Shown: positions 26,149 through 39,183 of the stretch, piece by piece
How the letters are laid out: each line of letters opens with the position of its first letter
Numbering within the stretch: the stretch's first letter is position 1
DNA from: Niebla homalea
Lineage: Eukaryota; Ascomycota; Lecanoromycetes; Lecanorales; Ramalinaceae
Reading direction: 5' to 3'
Assembly: GCA_019925105.1 (NCBI GenBank)
Contig: JAHGAU010000001.1
Location: forward strand, 868,001 to 932,000
DNA: 64,000 bases
The notes under the pieces: generated by a model
Told to the model about the DNA's origin: nothing
Database searches by the model: none
The model's input: only the letters and a program-made list of their open reading frames with translations
Program-made: the position numbers and the translations under genes

Positions 26149-27056
26149 GTTTATATATATATTTTAATTTCCTTAACCGTTTTTTACGCTTTTTTTATTA
26201 ATGTTAATAGTATTATATTAGTTAATTAATCTAAAATTGTTTATATTAATCTATAATTTAAGTTATCTTTTAAATCTCCTTAAGGTTTATGTATGATTAT
26301 TACGTTAATAATCCTTTTGATATTGAAAGTTAAATTAATTGTTATTTTAAATCCCCGGTTTTTTTACGTTATAATATTTTATAATATTAATAATAAAAAA
26401 TTAAATATTACGGTAATTATTAATAATTCTTTGGATTTAATATTATTAATTACTCCGGGAAGCGGGACGGAATAAGTCCCATAGGAAAGGGATGGGATAG
26501 GGATAAAATGGGATAAAGTCGCTTTTATTTATCCCGTATTAACTTAGGATGGGACGGGATAAGATCGGAATATATTAAGATCCCAATAGCGGATTAAGTA
26601 AAATACGTCGTAAATAAAGTAAGGAGTTCTAAGGGAAATAATTATAAAAATAATTATGAAAATAATCAAGAAAGTAATCAAGAAAATAATCAAGAAACTG
26701 GTAATAACTAATATTAAAGGCTTAAATTTACTATATAACTTTATTATAACGTTATAGAAAAACTTAAATAATATTTTTTTAAAGATTTTTACCTTTAATT
26801 CTTCGTTAATACTTAATTTATATATTTTATTCTTTAAGCTTATTAATTTGAATTATATTTAAAAAGATTAATAAAAATAATTCCGCTTTAAAATGAAACG
26901 TATTTTAAGCTTAAAAAAAGGGACCATCTTATAGTTAAATTACTTAAATTAATTTAAGAAATCATTCTTTTATTAATCCGGGGAGTTATAAGCTATAAAG
27001 TTAACGTTACTTAAAGTAGAATATAATATTATATGTACCTATAAAATATCCTTTAA

Positions 27057-27057
<1 letters not shown>
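26149..27057. other. RIP-mutated DNA with a GGGA-rich patch and a short tandem array
   Basis: At 26,460-26,580 several GGGATGGGA/GGGACGGGA words alternate with their complements (TCCC). At about 26,637-26,700 a roughly 12-bp unit (AATCAAGAAAAT) is repeated imperfectly four to five times. No domain was recognised. Confidence 0.5.

Positions 27058-27143
<86 letters not shown>
27058..27143. repeat. (TTA)n microsatellite
   Basis: About 28 uninterrupted TTA units end where the LTR element at 27144 begins. Shorter TTA repeats follow that element at 29531, so the element landed in the microsatellite. Confidence 0.95.
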
Positions 27144-29530
27144 TGTGAAAGCCTTAGTAAATGTATGAATAATATAATGTATAAATGATGATCTATCTAG
27201 GTGCATGGTGGTAAGCTATGTACAGTAAGTGCGGGCGCTAAGCAATGCGGAACCCGTTCCGCGGCATAAATCAGCTCTGCTGAGTCCTTAATAATTTGCC
27301 ACTTATAAAAAAAGCTTATACCCTATAAGCAATATTAACAACAAAAATGTGTATATTAAGGGGTTCCGGGGCCTTATATGGGCCTATCTTAACGCCGAGC
27401 ATACGCAGGGGTGATAATGTAAGGTAATTATTGGTAAATAATGCATAATAAAGTGAAAAACTCGAAAAAATCGACCCAGGCAATTATCGCAATCGCACCC
27501 GGGAAATAGTCGTGGTTTTTCGAGATTTTTAAGCTCTGAATTGCTTAAAAACGATATCTCCGAGGTATTGCCGGGTTAGGTAATAACGGATTATTTATAA
27601 TCCGTATCGTGGATAGCTCCGTGGTAATAAACTTCCTAAAGGTATTAATGTAATGTATTACGGGAGGGGAATTCATTAAAGTAAATACGGTATTAAATCT
27701 TTATTAGTCCGTCTGATTTATATAGTAATTAAATAGAGCGTTGTTAATTTATAAATACGGGTGTTATATCGTTCATTAAAGTAAGTATTTTAGGTAATAT
27801 AAATATTGCAAATACGACGTTACGGCTTTACTCTAATGGTCTTATAGGTAATTTAAAGATAAGTTCTTTAAGGACTATAATAAAGCCTATAAATAAAACT
27901 CTATTTTTATTATTACCGTCGTCGTCGTTTAATTCGATATTACCGTCGCTATTAATATAATATACCTGCTTTTCCTCTTTTTTAATATATTCATTAAGAC
28001 CTCCCTTTTAAGGGTAAAGGTTAAACTTATATTTCTCCTCCTTTTTTAAGTTATGGTAACGGTATTATTAACGTTTTAACTATTGCTTTTATTAACGAGG
28101 GTTATTAAATAAGCATAATAATAAATAGGGCTTATATATATTAAATTAATTATACTTAACGTCGTTAATTTACTAAATAAAATCCGTAATTATTACGGTA
28201 ATTATAAGTATAAAGAGTTACGTCCGAAGGTAGACGTTAAAGTAGTTATATATAGTTATTACTTAACCGGCCTTAATTAATAAGCTTAAAGTATATTTAT
28301 TAAGAGTAATAATTTTTTAGATATACTCCTTAGGGTCTTTACGGGCACGGATATTACCAATAATATAATGGAGTAATTTAAGCTTTTAAAGGGTTACTAT
28401 AGGTAATTCTCTGAACCTCTTCTTAAGCTCCGTGTCAGGGGCTCAGGTAAGGTGGTTCTGAACATGAGTGAATTCTAACTATGTAGGTATAGTATATAAA
28501 GGGATTACAGATATTATACAGAGTATTTAGGACGCTTTACCCAATAAGGTAAAGTGTCCAGAATAAGCGAAGCGCTAAACCATAAAGCCGCATACACACA
28601 GTTGCATGCTATGGGCAAGTGATGGTTCCCTGACACTCCGCGTTTTAAAGATTACGCTTTACGTATATACCGACTTTATTAGCCTTATTTAATTCATTTA
28701 TAGATTAACTCTTAACTTTACCTTATAGGCATTAATCGATATACCGTAAATTAACCTCCTTAATATTAAGACGTTAAATAAATAAGAAAACGTTATGGTA
28801 GATTCTTGAGTTACTCGTATATATTACCGGCTTAATACTGTTATTATCGGGGTTAAAGAAGCCAATATCTTTAGGCCTGAATTTAGGTATATTGGCCCTG
28901 GATACTGCAGCTGTAGGTGCAATTTGGATTAACGTTAAAAGAACCTGGAATTGCTTTTCGCTTAAGGTAATTTATGGTATATCGTCTTCACTAAATATGG
29001 ATTCAAGGGGTAAATTTAAGGGTGATGGTGGAATGGGTACGTCGTCAGGTGCGTCATTTTTAATACTCACGTATTCTGCGGCCTTTATACTATGTTCTGC
29101 CCGGATACCGGTACGTCGTTCTAACTCGATTAATAAAGGCGTTAAAGTGTGCCTTAAAGGGTACCGTCTATTACCTATAATTGCGACGTTTGAGAAATAA
29201 GATGGAGTAAATAAAGTAGATAGGTAGAAAATAGGTAAAGGTTAGATTCCTAATTAAAGGATTTATTAATGGAGAGACCCTCGGTATTGCTGCCGCGTTT
29301 ACTCGTTATTTGAAGTATACGTCTCTGGTATTATTACTATAAGTACCGTAAGATAGATGGACTCGCTATTGTTATTAAATTGTGAAAGCCCTAGTAAATA
29401 TATGAATAATATAATGTATAAATGATGATCTATCTAGGTGTATGGTGGTAGGCTATGTACATTAAGTGCGGGCGCTAAGCAATGCGGAACCCGTTCCGCG
29501 GCATGGATCAGCTCTGCTGAGTCCCTAACA
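27144..29530 (-). mobile_element. Pol-less LTR retroelement (2.4 kb, about 2.2 kb without insertion)
   Basis: 150-bp LTRs at 27144-27293 and 29381-29530 start TGTGAAAGCC and end CTAACA (right copy). TTATT is repeated outside but lies in a TTA microsatellite. Minus orientation follows from a primer-binding-like sequence read leftward from 29380 (TTAATAACAATAGCGAG), matching 50755 onward in the related element. The internal stretch around 27,470-27,590 (acccgggaaatagtcgtgg) recurs reversed near 52,200-52,310. No pol domain was found; a plus-strand frame at 28892-29200 (102 codons) matches nothing I know and opposes the element. A solo LTR sits at 28433. Confidence 0.75.
28433..28635. repeat. 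Solo LTR (203 bp) nested in the pol-less element
   Basis: Starts TGTCAGGGGCTCAGG, ends TTCCCTGACA, with CTCCG duplicated exactly (28428-28432 and 28636-28640). Very little RIP. Confidence 0.85.
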
Positions 29531-29535
29531 TTATT

Positions 29536-30076
29536 ATTATTATTACTATTATTATTAATATACTTTATAATTATATTTACGTTATGTATTTATTTCTTTT
29601 ATTCTTTATCCTTTTAATCCTTAAAATTATTATTATTAACCTTTAAGTTTATATACGATTAACCTAATTCATTTTTTCTTTATTTACAATAATAAACTAA
29701 TATTTTTACCCGGAAAGTTAAAAAAATAAAATATCTTTAATTCCTATAATAACGTTTAATAATAGAAAAACAATATTTATATTTAACGTTAACGGAAACG
29801 CTATAAAGGATATCTTAAATTACTTACAATAATATAAGTAACTTATAAGATAAATACTTTTATCAAGTTGAGATTCTATTATTTATTTTAAGTAATAATA
29901 TTATCTTATTTTAAAAAGTTTAATAAATATAAAGATATGTATAAACTTATTATTATTCTTATATTATTTAAGTATATTAATAACAAGATTATTTAATAAG
30001 CTTTCTTTATTTAATAGAGTATTTAAGTCCTTTATAGCCCGCGCTTATTTACTTTATTTTTTAATTTATTAATAAT
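29536..30076. other. RIP-mutated DNA, nothing recognised
   Basis: AT-rich spacer between two LTR elements. No terminal repeats, domains or RNA genes were seen. Confidence 0.6.
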
Positions 30077-30081
30077 TTAAG

Positions 30082-31580
30082 TGTCATGGTTCCAGCAGGC
30101 CTTGCTCCCAGCCTCGGCCTACTTACCCCATGAGTACTAGCTCCTTGGCACCCACACTCATATAATGGGTGCATCCTGTACCATAGATACCACCATAGCT
30201 ATTATTCATTCATTACTAAGACTTACCTACTCCAGTACCCTGATATAATAATAGCTATCCTTGTATATAAAAGGTTAATTATAAGCCTCTTAATACTCGT
30301 ACTTTATTAAAAATAGCATTATTAAAGTGATACGACGTATACTTTAATTAATAAGTTAGCCGGCCAGTTAATCGGTTTTACGGAAAAACGTATTAGTTAA
30401 TTAATAAACCATATAATAAGTACGTATTACGAGCCTATAAAACGTTAATAACTATAGGAACCAAGAGTAAAAACCCTTATAAACCGGAATAATTAATAAT
30501 TAAATAAACGGTTAATATTAATAATAATTAAGTTAATAAAACTTAAAATAAGGATAAAAAAAAGAATAAGGATAATTAAGTTAAGAAATTTTTTTTTAAA
30601 ACGATACCATAAATAAACCTATCGTTAAAAATCCCTTAAGCCGTATAATAAAAATATATACTTAATTACCCTACTTATAATATAGGGCTTAAATTAATAC
30701 CTTAAGGTTAACTTTATGAATAAGCTTATTAATATTTTAATTATAATATTTAAGTAGATTAAATATTAAAAGTAAGCTTACTACAATAGTATTAATTTCA
30801 TTTTAAATTTTTAATTAATTAAATAAATTAATTTCCGACTTTTATCTTATAAAACTTACGGTAAATATATTATTATTACGTTATAAGTTTATAAGACGTT
30901 AATAGCTGTAAAACCCTTAATAAGGTAATTTATAAGCCGGAATAATTTAAGCGGTTAAATATTAATAATAATATAAATAAGGGTAAAACTATAAATAAAA
31001 TAAAAGTAAGGAAATTTATATCTATAAGTACGATAATAATATTAAGGGTAAAAGTTACTTAATTAATTTACTTACGGCTATTTCGTTAATCGCTTTAATT
31101 TAATAACGTCCGTTAATAGCCTTATATTAAACTCCTTTTTAACAGAAAGTATACGACTTAACTTTACCCCGGAGATTACGTTAATTAACTTAATTTTAGT
31201 CGATTTTTTCACCCCTATATAGTCGATTTTTTCACCTTTTTCCCCCTTTTTTTAGGAGCGTTTTTTACCTAGGTTTTTAACCCCTTAATAATTAACCACC
31301 ACGCTTGTTTAAGGTGTCAGTTATATACTCGGTGGTTTTTTAAGGTTATACCCAGGTCTAATAAGGGTGGTTTTAATTTAAGTAACAGGAGCTTACCGTC
31401 GTAAAGGGGGGGATTATATTATGGTTCCAGCAGGCTTTGCTCCCAGCCTCGGCCTACTTACCCCATAAGGACTAGCTCCTTGGCACCCATACTCATATGA
31501 TGGGTACATCCTATACCATAGACACCACCATAGCTATTATTCATTCATTACTAGGACCTACCTACTCCAGTACCCTGACA
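30082..31580 (+). mobile_element. Miniature LTR retroelement (TRIM-like, 1.5 kb)
   Basis: Two 164-bp LTRs (30082-30245 and 31417-31580) start TGTCATGGTTCCAGCAGG (left copy) and end TACCCTGACA (right copy). TTAAG is duplicated at 30077-30081 and 31581-31585. A purine tract AAAGGGGGGG precedes the 3' LTR at about 31,403. TAATAATAGCTATCC directly after the 5' LTR resembles the presumed primer-binding site of G3 (42542). The 1.17-kb interior has no coding domain. Structure fits a terminal-repeat retrotransposon in miniature, dependent on enzymes of another element. Confidence 0.85.
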
Positions 31581-31585
31581 TTAAG

Positions 31586-32555
31586 ATTAAAATGTAAAAC
31601 GTATTTATTGAAGGTCTTATAAAGGGTAGCCCAATAAATTCCGCTTAGAGGGTTTCATTTATTATTATATTTTAATTTTAACCTTTAAAGACCTTATCAC
31701 TACTTTATAAAAATAATAGAACCGCTTATTTATAAAGTGAGTTAATTAAGCCTTAAATTTTATTATAGTACTTAATTAACTTAATATATATTATATTTAA
31801 CCCTTAAATAAACTCTTTCTTTTAGGTAACCCGTTTAAGTTATAAAAATTATTTTATTTTTTGATATAATTAAAAGGCTTATTATATACTATAAAGACGA
31901 AGTAAATAGTTAATAATTTAATAATATTTGTTATTTTAATAACTTAAAAAAATAATTAAGTTAATTCTATTAAATATCCGATATAATTTTGTTCTTTAAA
32001 ATTAAGCCTTAAAAGTTTATTCTTTTTTTCATTTTTTTCAAAAAATATCTTAATATTTTTATAAAGTATTAAGCTATAAATTATTATATAACAAAATAAA
32101 TCTTAATAAATCGTTATATCCTAAAATAGCTTTAATAATATTTTTTTAATACTTTTTGCTTTATTTTAGAATCGGGGGATTTATAGTATTATAAATATTA
32201 AACCTTTTTTATTAAACGGTAAAAAAGATTTCTTTATACTTATTATTAACGTTAATATAAACCGTAATTTATTAAATCTATAATTATTTAATAAGCATAA
32301 AGATTATTAAAAATCTAATTTATCTTTATTAATATTTTAAAAATACTTATAATTGAACCGTTAATTAATTTAGCTTATTCTTTATTAAATCGATAATTTA
32401 TATTATTATTTATTATATTAATTTTAAAATAACTTAAGAAAACCTTGAGTAAAAGCTAAATAATATAAATTAAATATAATAAAAATTCTGTTTTTTATTA
32501 CGTTTTTACGATATTAAAAAATAAATTTTAGCGCCTTTTAATTTCTTAATATAAT
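31586..32555. other. RIP-mutated DNA, nothing recognised
   Basis: Strongly converted sequence without readable domains or repeats that I could pair. Confidence 0.6.
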
Positions 32556-32560
32556 ATAAT

Positions 32561-32722
32561 TGTCACGAGAATGCGGTATATATGGTGATAAAGTAAAGTA
32601 TGTATGAATGATAAGTAGCTATTTAGCAATGAAGGTGGGAAATATGAGTGTACGCGCCAAGCACCGGAACAAGGTAAGCCCGCTCCGTGCCAAGGAATCC
32701 TCCTATGGTCTGTACCGTGACA
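32561..32722 (-). repeat. Solo LTR (162 bp)
   Basis: Starts TGTCACGAG, ends TACCGTGACA, with ATAAT on both sides (32556-32560 and 32723-32727). GTATGAATGATAA, the shared motif, suggests minus orientation. CA and TG are retained throughout. Confidence 0.8.
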
Positions 32723-32727
32723 ATAAT

Positions 32728-34620
32728 TATTATAATAATATTATTATTTATATTATTAATAATAATAATTAAAATATAAATTTTTAATTTATAGCTTTTA
32801 ATTACCTTCTTAATGATAAATATAAACCGCTTATTATTATAAATATTTGTAATATACTTAAAGTCAATTAATATATTATAATACTCTTAATTATAATTAA
32901 TTTAATATACTATAATTGCTATATAAGACTATTTATTATTAACGGATTAATTATTTATAACCAAAAAAACCTTATTATTATTATAAAGAAAATCTTTTAA
33001 TAAAAGTAACTCAATCTTTTTAAAACGCTTTATTATATAATTTTTTAATTATTATTAAAAATAATAATAATGTAAAGTTTTTAATTAAAATTAACGAAAA
33101 TTTATTACGTTTTAATATATTTAACGATAATAAATAATAAGGCTATAATAATAACTTATTATTACAATTACTTTAAGAAATCCTTTTATATTAAAACCTT
33201 ATTATTAAATAAAATTTTTATTCGTTAATTAATAAAATTCGGTAAAATTAATTAAAATATAATTTATAATTATTTTATAATAATCTTATTAAAAAAAGAT
33301 TCAAATATTTTATTAATTATATTCATCTAAATTAATACTTATTTAAGGTTTTTAATATAATTAAAGTTTTTACAATTCTTAATTATTACATAATTCTTTA
33401 TCCTTAATATTCTATTTTTTCTTCGGTATTATAAACCTTTATTATATCTTTTATATGTAATAAAAGTTAACTTTATATTACTATTATTAATACGTATAAT
33501 ATCTTCTTTAAAACATTTTTAAATATCGGGTTTTTTCTTAATACCTTATATTAAATATTTAATTAAATACGTTTAAACTTATAAAGTATTTTTTTATTAT
33601 ATTAAAAACTTATTTTTAATAACTGTTTTATATATATAATACTTGAACTTACGCTTTAATCCTAATATCAAAGGTTTGAATATTAAAAAGCCTATATAAG
33701 TTAAGCTTATATTAATGAATATATTAAAAGATATACTAATATAATAAAGTTAGTTATAGTTAAAATCTTTAAATAAAGTAAAACATTAACTAAATTAAAT
33801 ATTTTTTTTAATAATAGCATACTAATTAATATAATATCTTATTTATTATAATTAAAATAACTATAAAAATATTATAAATATATAAACTTATAATAAGATT
33901 AGTAACTATTTTTTACGTGAACCCTTTTTAAGAAAACTATAGCATTTAATTTAAAATCTTTATAAATAAGAAAGATTTTAAAATATAATAAAAGCATATA
34001 AATATTAAAAAACTATTTTATAACTAAAAAATAAATAGAAATACTTTATATAATCCTTATAAAATAAACCTTCAAAACTTATTTTAAACGACTATTCTTA
34101 AAGCATTATCTCTCCTTTATTAAATTAAAGTAACTTTTATATTATATATAATAAAAATCTGTTTTTTATGTTTATTATAATATTTACATTATTAAATTCC
34201 TTAATATTTATATAAAAAAATTAACCTTTAAAAAAGTAATTTATATCTTAAAAAGTATAATATTAAAAAATTCAAAAAGTTATAATAAAATTACGTAGAA
34301 AATCCGTTAAAAAATAGTTTTAATATAAAGTACTATATAAATTAAGGCGAACGAATATACTTTATTAATAATCTCTAATAGTTTAAAAGTTAATAAAAGT
34401 TAAATACCGTATTATATAAAATTCACTAATTTTAAAAGTCTATAACATTAATAATATTAAAATTAAACTTTATAAAATTAATTAAAAAAATAATCGGAAG
34501 AATAAAAAATAAAAAAATAAAAAAATATATAAATTCTATGTTATAGGTTTTAAAACGTTATAAGAAATTAAAAAAAAGCTTGTCTTATTAATGAATTTTA
34601 ATATAAAATAATTTATAATA
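32728..34620. other. RIP-mutated DNA, nothing recognised
   Basis: About 1.9 kb of extremely A+T-rich sequence, probably an older element. I found no terminal repeat or catalytic motif to name it. Confidence 0.55.
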
Positions 34621-34836
34621 TGTTAGACTGCAAGCCCCTCTGGGGTGGTTAAAAGGTAAAGGGTATATTGCGTATAATTAAAGATATTAAAGTACAGAGG
34701 CATAGGAGTGAAAAGGCCGAAGACCCTAATATACCCAGTCGGTAACACTTTTAGGTACCGGATTAACCCCGGTTTTGGCCCGGGGTAGGCCCGGTAAGGC
34801 CTTTTCCTAAGCTATTAATAATTCTAAACCTTAATA
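34621..34836 (-). repeat. G2-family 3' LTR in reverse orientation
   Basis: Matches 20047-20262 reversed. The outer left end keeps TG and CA; the inner end (CTAAACCTTAATA) is converted. Confidence 0.82.
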
Positions 34837-37800
34837 TTACCCCCCTTTAGGAAAGGCTCGCCCTTAAGCCTATAAGTATATTAAGAAGGAAAAAATTTTG
34901 AACTTAAAATTACTTTTTTTTACCTATTATTGATTAACCGGATAATTAAAATATAATCCGGTTACCACTTAGCTTACTTATTATTAGGTAACCGGGTAAG
35001 TAATATAAGAATTATAAATCACTTTATTTACCCGTTATTAATTAACCGGATAATTAATATAAGAATTATAGGGGTAATATTATAATGGTGGCCGGATAAC
35101 TAATATAAGCATATAGGGATAGGATCGTGGCGGTGGCCCCCATAATAAGCCTTGAAACGTGATTTCATCTGGGGGGTTCCGGGGTAAATATCGTTTTTTA
35201 CGATTTACCTTTTTTTTAAAATATTTTTTCAGTTTTTTTACTCTATACACCAAATTTACACCAATAAAAAGGCGTATAATTTATATTAATAAATTATATT
35301 AATAATAATCGCTTTAATAACTTTAAGGAGTTATAAAGCCGTTTTAAAGGGCCCTTAAGCCTAATAGGGATATAATATACGGTTTATAATATTAAGTTTT
35401 AAGTCCGGAAAGATCGTTATTTACTTTAAATATTTACGATAACCCTTAAAGACTATTTAAAATATAGTAATATTAATTGGATCTCCGGGTTATAATCCGG
35501 GCTTATCCGGGTACTTTTTATAAAAAACTTTAATTAATCCTTAAATATAAAGGAATTTTTTTACGTTAATATAATATTAAGTATTATCCGGGGGTAAATT
35601 TATTTATTTAACTTTATATTATAGCCTTTATTTTTAACCGGTATATTAAGAATTAAGAATTTCTTTAAGCTTTTACTTTTAATGCCTTTTTTATTTATAA
35701 TAACGGGTTTAAGGGGTAAATTAATTTATCCCAATAAAAATAATTTCTCCTTAATTAAAATATAGGTTAAATTATTTATATAAAAGGTAAAATAAACCCG
35801 GAAAATATTTAAGATATTTAATTTATAAAAGGAATAATAGTATTTAAGGCATTTATAATTAAACTTTTTATTAAAAAAATAAATTATTAAATACTTAATA
35901 TTTATATAAACTTTACTATTAATTTTAAACTTTACGTTTTTATATTAACGGTTAACTTATTTAAACGCTTTATTATAAACCTTATTAAGATTAAAGCGGG
36001 TTATATTAAGAATTTCCTTTATAATTTTATTAATAACGGTAATTTCTTTAGTTTAAAGTTATTTATAAGCGGTAATATATTTAATATTATTAAGTTTAAA
36101 TAATATCCTTAAATAAAAATCCTTATTAAGTTAAAAAGGTATTATTTTAATCGATTAATTTAAGTTATTATTATCCGTAAATTCCATTATTAATAACTTT
36201 TATACTTAATCATTTTATAAGTAATTTACGTAAATCTAAAGTCTTTTTTTTATTTTTTAATTTATTCTTTTAATTTAACTATTTCTTTTAATATAATAAG
36301 GAATTAAGGTTTAAGGGTCGATTTTAAATTAATATAATAAAAAGCGTTATATTTTATTAATAAGTTAAGGCCCGTAATTTAAAATAATATTATCCGGAAG
36401 GCCGTAATATTTAAATATTTCTTTAATAAAGAACCAGGCTATTTCCTTAACGGAAGTCCCTTCCTTTTTAACGTAATAAAGGATATAGCATTGGCCTTTA
36501 AATAGTATATAAACCATAATAAGGATAACGTTTATATTTTTATACTTAAATAGTTTAGTAATAAAATTAATTAAAAAATTAACTCATTTTTAATTTAGGA
36601 TTTTTAATTAATAAAAAAATCCTATAGGCTTTTATTATAAAGCCTTAAACCGAGAGTAAATATTATAATTTAAAATATTACGGTTAATATTATCTTATAA
36701 AGTAAATTAAAAGAAATATTAAGAAATAAATTTAATCGTATAATCCCGGCCGGTATAATTATAAATTAATTTATTATAAGTATACTTTAAGATATCCGTA
36801 ATAAGTAATATTGGTACTTATAATTTACTTTTATTAATAAGGATATTAAATTAAACCTTAATACGGATTAAAAATATGCCTTAAAAATTAAATAATTTAT
36901 CCTCCGTAATTATTTTCTTAAACTCCACTAAGCCTTTATCGATACGGTTAACTTTATAAACTTATTTATAAAACCCGAGTTTTTTGAATATTAAATAAAC
37001 TAATATCGGTACCTTTTCCCCCTCGTTTAAAAATGAGATTTCAAAACGTTTAAGGGGTAAAACGGTTTAGAATTGGTCTTTAACCCTGTTATTATCGTCG
37101 CCTTATAATCGATAACCGGGCTTTCAAGTAAAAGCATTGGCCTTGTTATTTTATTTACCCGGCCGGTAAATAACCTTAAAATTAAACTCGGAAAGGATAT
37201 TCAGGTATTTAGCTTAACGTTTAATAAGCTTTTAGCTTTTAATAAAGTACTTTAAGGCTTAATTATCGTTAAAAATCCGGAAGGGTTTCTTTATTATTTT
37301 TAGTTTAAACAATTCGTTCTTTAAGTATTCAATAATAATAAGGAATTCCTTATTATTAATATACCGCCCTTTTTTTCTTTTAATTTGTAATTAAAAATAC
37401 TTCCTTAATATTACTCGCCGGAAAAGCTTTTTAGCTTCATTCTAAGGTATTACCCTTAAAAATTAAGGCCGACCCCTTTAACGGCGCTATTAAAAAGGGC
37501 ATAACCTCCTTTTCCTTTTCTTTAAATAGGCCGAAGTCCGTATTTTCCTCCTTTTTTCTACCCTTTAGGCTATTAGATATTATAAGCTTAAGGTTCTACC
37601 TCTCTACCCCGGAAATAAGGTCGGGAAATAAAAAAAGTTTTCTTAACAGAATCGACTTTTATAAAGGGCCTAGCCCCTGCGTATTAAGCCAATTTAATTA
37701 TTAAACGTTAACGTTATTAAATTGCTATTAAATTATAATTTATTTATTTATTCTTTAAGTCGGATAACCTTTTTTTCCGCAACCTTAACGCGGACGGTAA

Positions 37801-38050
37801 ATGCCTTTCTCTCGATTTAAAGGACTAAGATTTCCCTTTTAGCTCTTAAAGTAATTTAATAGAGTATATACTTTACGCGCCCGGCCGTTATTAATATCTG
37901 ATTAATATTTAACCAGAAGACCTTTAAATTTTAAAGGATTTTCTAACGCTTCTATATATATCGGACGAGCGCCTTAATAAACAATAAATTAACGCGGTAA
38001 TATTTATATAATGATTAAGTTATTTAAAATTAAAATTAATCCGGGAATTA
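34621..38050 (-). mobile_element. Reverse relative of G2, internally deleted
   Basis: A 216-bp LTR at 34621-34836 (reverse of the G2 LTR; outer end TGTTAGACTGCAAGCCCC) is followed by the reversed purine tract (CCCCCC, 34841). Next come the G2 3' untranslated region (to about 35,270) and the integrase tail and core (about 35,450-36,700). The RNase H C-terminal part (about 37,020-37,460) includes a reversed stretch matching G2 near 15,690. Beyond 37,460 the sequence resembles upstream gag-like coding DNA rather than RT, so RT seems to be missing. The 5' LTR was not found; the right end is approximate. Confidence 0.65.
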
Positions 38051-39183
38051 TATGTATATTAAAATGATGGCGTTATAATAACGTTAAGAATACTTACGGG
38101 GATATAACGGTTAAAGTATCGTTTATTACGATATTTATAGTAGGGTATAAAGCCCCGCCGGTATAAAAGTTTATCCTATAAAAAGTAGGTTAAATAAAGC
38201 GTTATTATATATATTATTAATATTATATTACTTAAAGATTAAAGTAAACTTGTATATCTTATTAATAAATAAAAATAAGCGGATTATTAATATAAATAAA
38301 ACGTTTATATAACGTTAATGTTACTTATTATAATAATAATATAGATAATAAGGGTATATAGTTATATACGTATTAACTTCTAAATATTAATATATACCCT
38401 TAATATATTATATTTATAAAAGCGATTAAAACTATTAAAAAGAAAAGAAAAGAAGTTTAAAATAGAATAAAGGCTTTATTATAATTATACGTTGTTTTTA
38501 CGATAATATTTATCTTTATTATAACGTAATAAATTAATAATAAAGCCCTAGGTAATTATTAATTAAACCGTAAAAACTCTTTTCCCATTTACCTTTTCTT
38601 ATTGGGTTTTATAAAAAGGTTTTTAATAAGCTTTATAAATTACGCTAGTTATTCGTTAACGTAAGGTACCCCTATTATATTATTATTAGATAGATACTAT
38701 TGCACTTATATATATACTTAAGGACTTTTTTCCCTTTACCCTTTTCCCACTGGGTTTAATAATAGGTTTTAATAAGCTTATACTCAGCCGGCTTTACGCC
38801 AGCTTCTTAATATATCTCTTTATACCCTAAAGACCAGCGTATAAAAAAAGAGATAATTATTAGCAGCTAATATTACCTCTATACCAGCGTTATAATAATA
38901 CGTTATATTACTACGCCAAGGTAGGCCTTAACAAAGGGCCTTAATAACGGCCTTAATATACGTTATTTATAAGCCGTAGCTCAATAGGCGTAAAGCGGGG
39001 TAGCTATTACCTTTACCTTAAGTAAAGGCTATACCTTAATTCTTTCTGAATTCCTTAAGAATTAATCTTACTATTAATTTACTTATTAAAATAATATTTA
39101 AGTATCTAAACTGTAACGCCACGTCTTCTATATCTACCTTTACTAGTCCCGCCGGCGTGCCGCCAGCGGAGTCAGTCTAACAT
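38051..39183. other. RIP-mutated DNA with a local duplication and an LTR-like end
   Basis: A stretch of about 55 bp (CTCTTTTCCCATTTACC... at 38,578) recurs degenerately at 38,726 (CTTTTTTCCCTTTACCC...). At 39,140-39,183 GCCGGCGTGCCGCCAGCGG is followed by AGTCTAACA, which resembles an LTR terminus. I could not find its partner. Confidence 0.4.

Noticed and set aside
26293..26475. 60-codon open frame
   Set aside because: Hydrophobic AT-driven frame in converted DNA, with no homologue pattern.
27058..27143. CRISPR-like or functional array
   Set aside because: It is a plain trinucleotide microsatellite.
28892..29200. 102-codon open frame in the pol-less element
   Set aside because: Runs against the element's own orientation and matches no domain; it survives because this end of the element is weakly converted.
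27144..32722. MITE interpretation of the short CA/TG-rich islands
   Set aside because: Most pair as LTRs with TG...CA ends, shared 5-bp duplications and purine tracts; the unpaired ones fit solo LTRs better.
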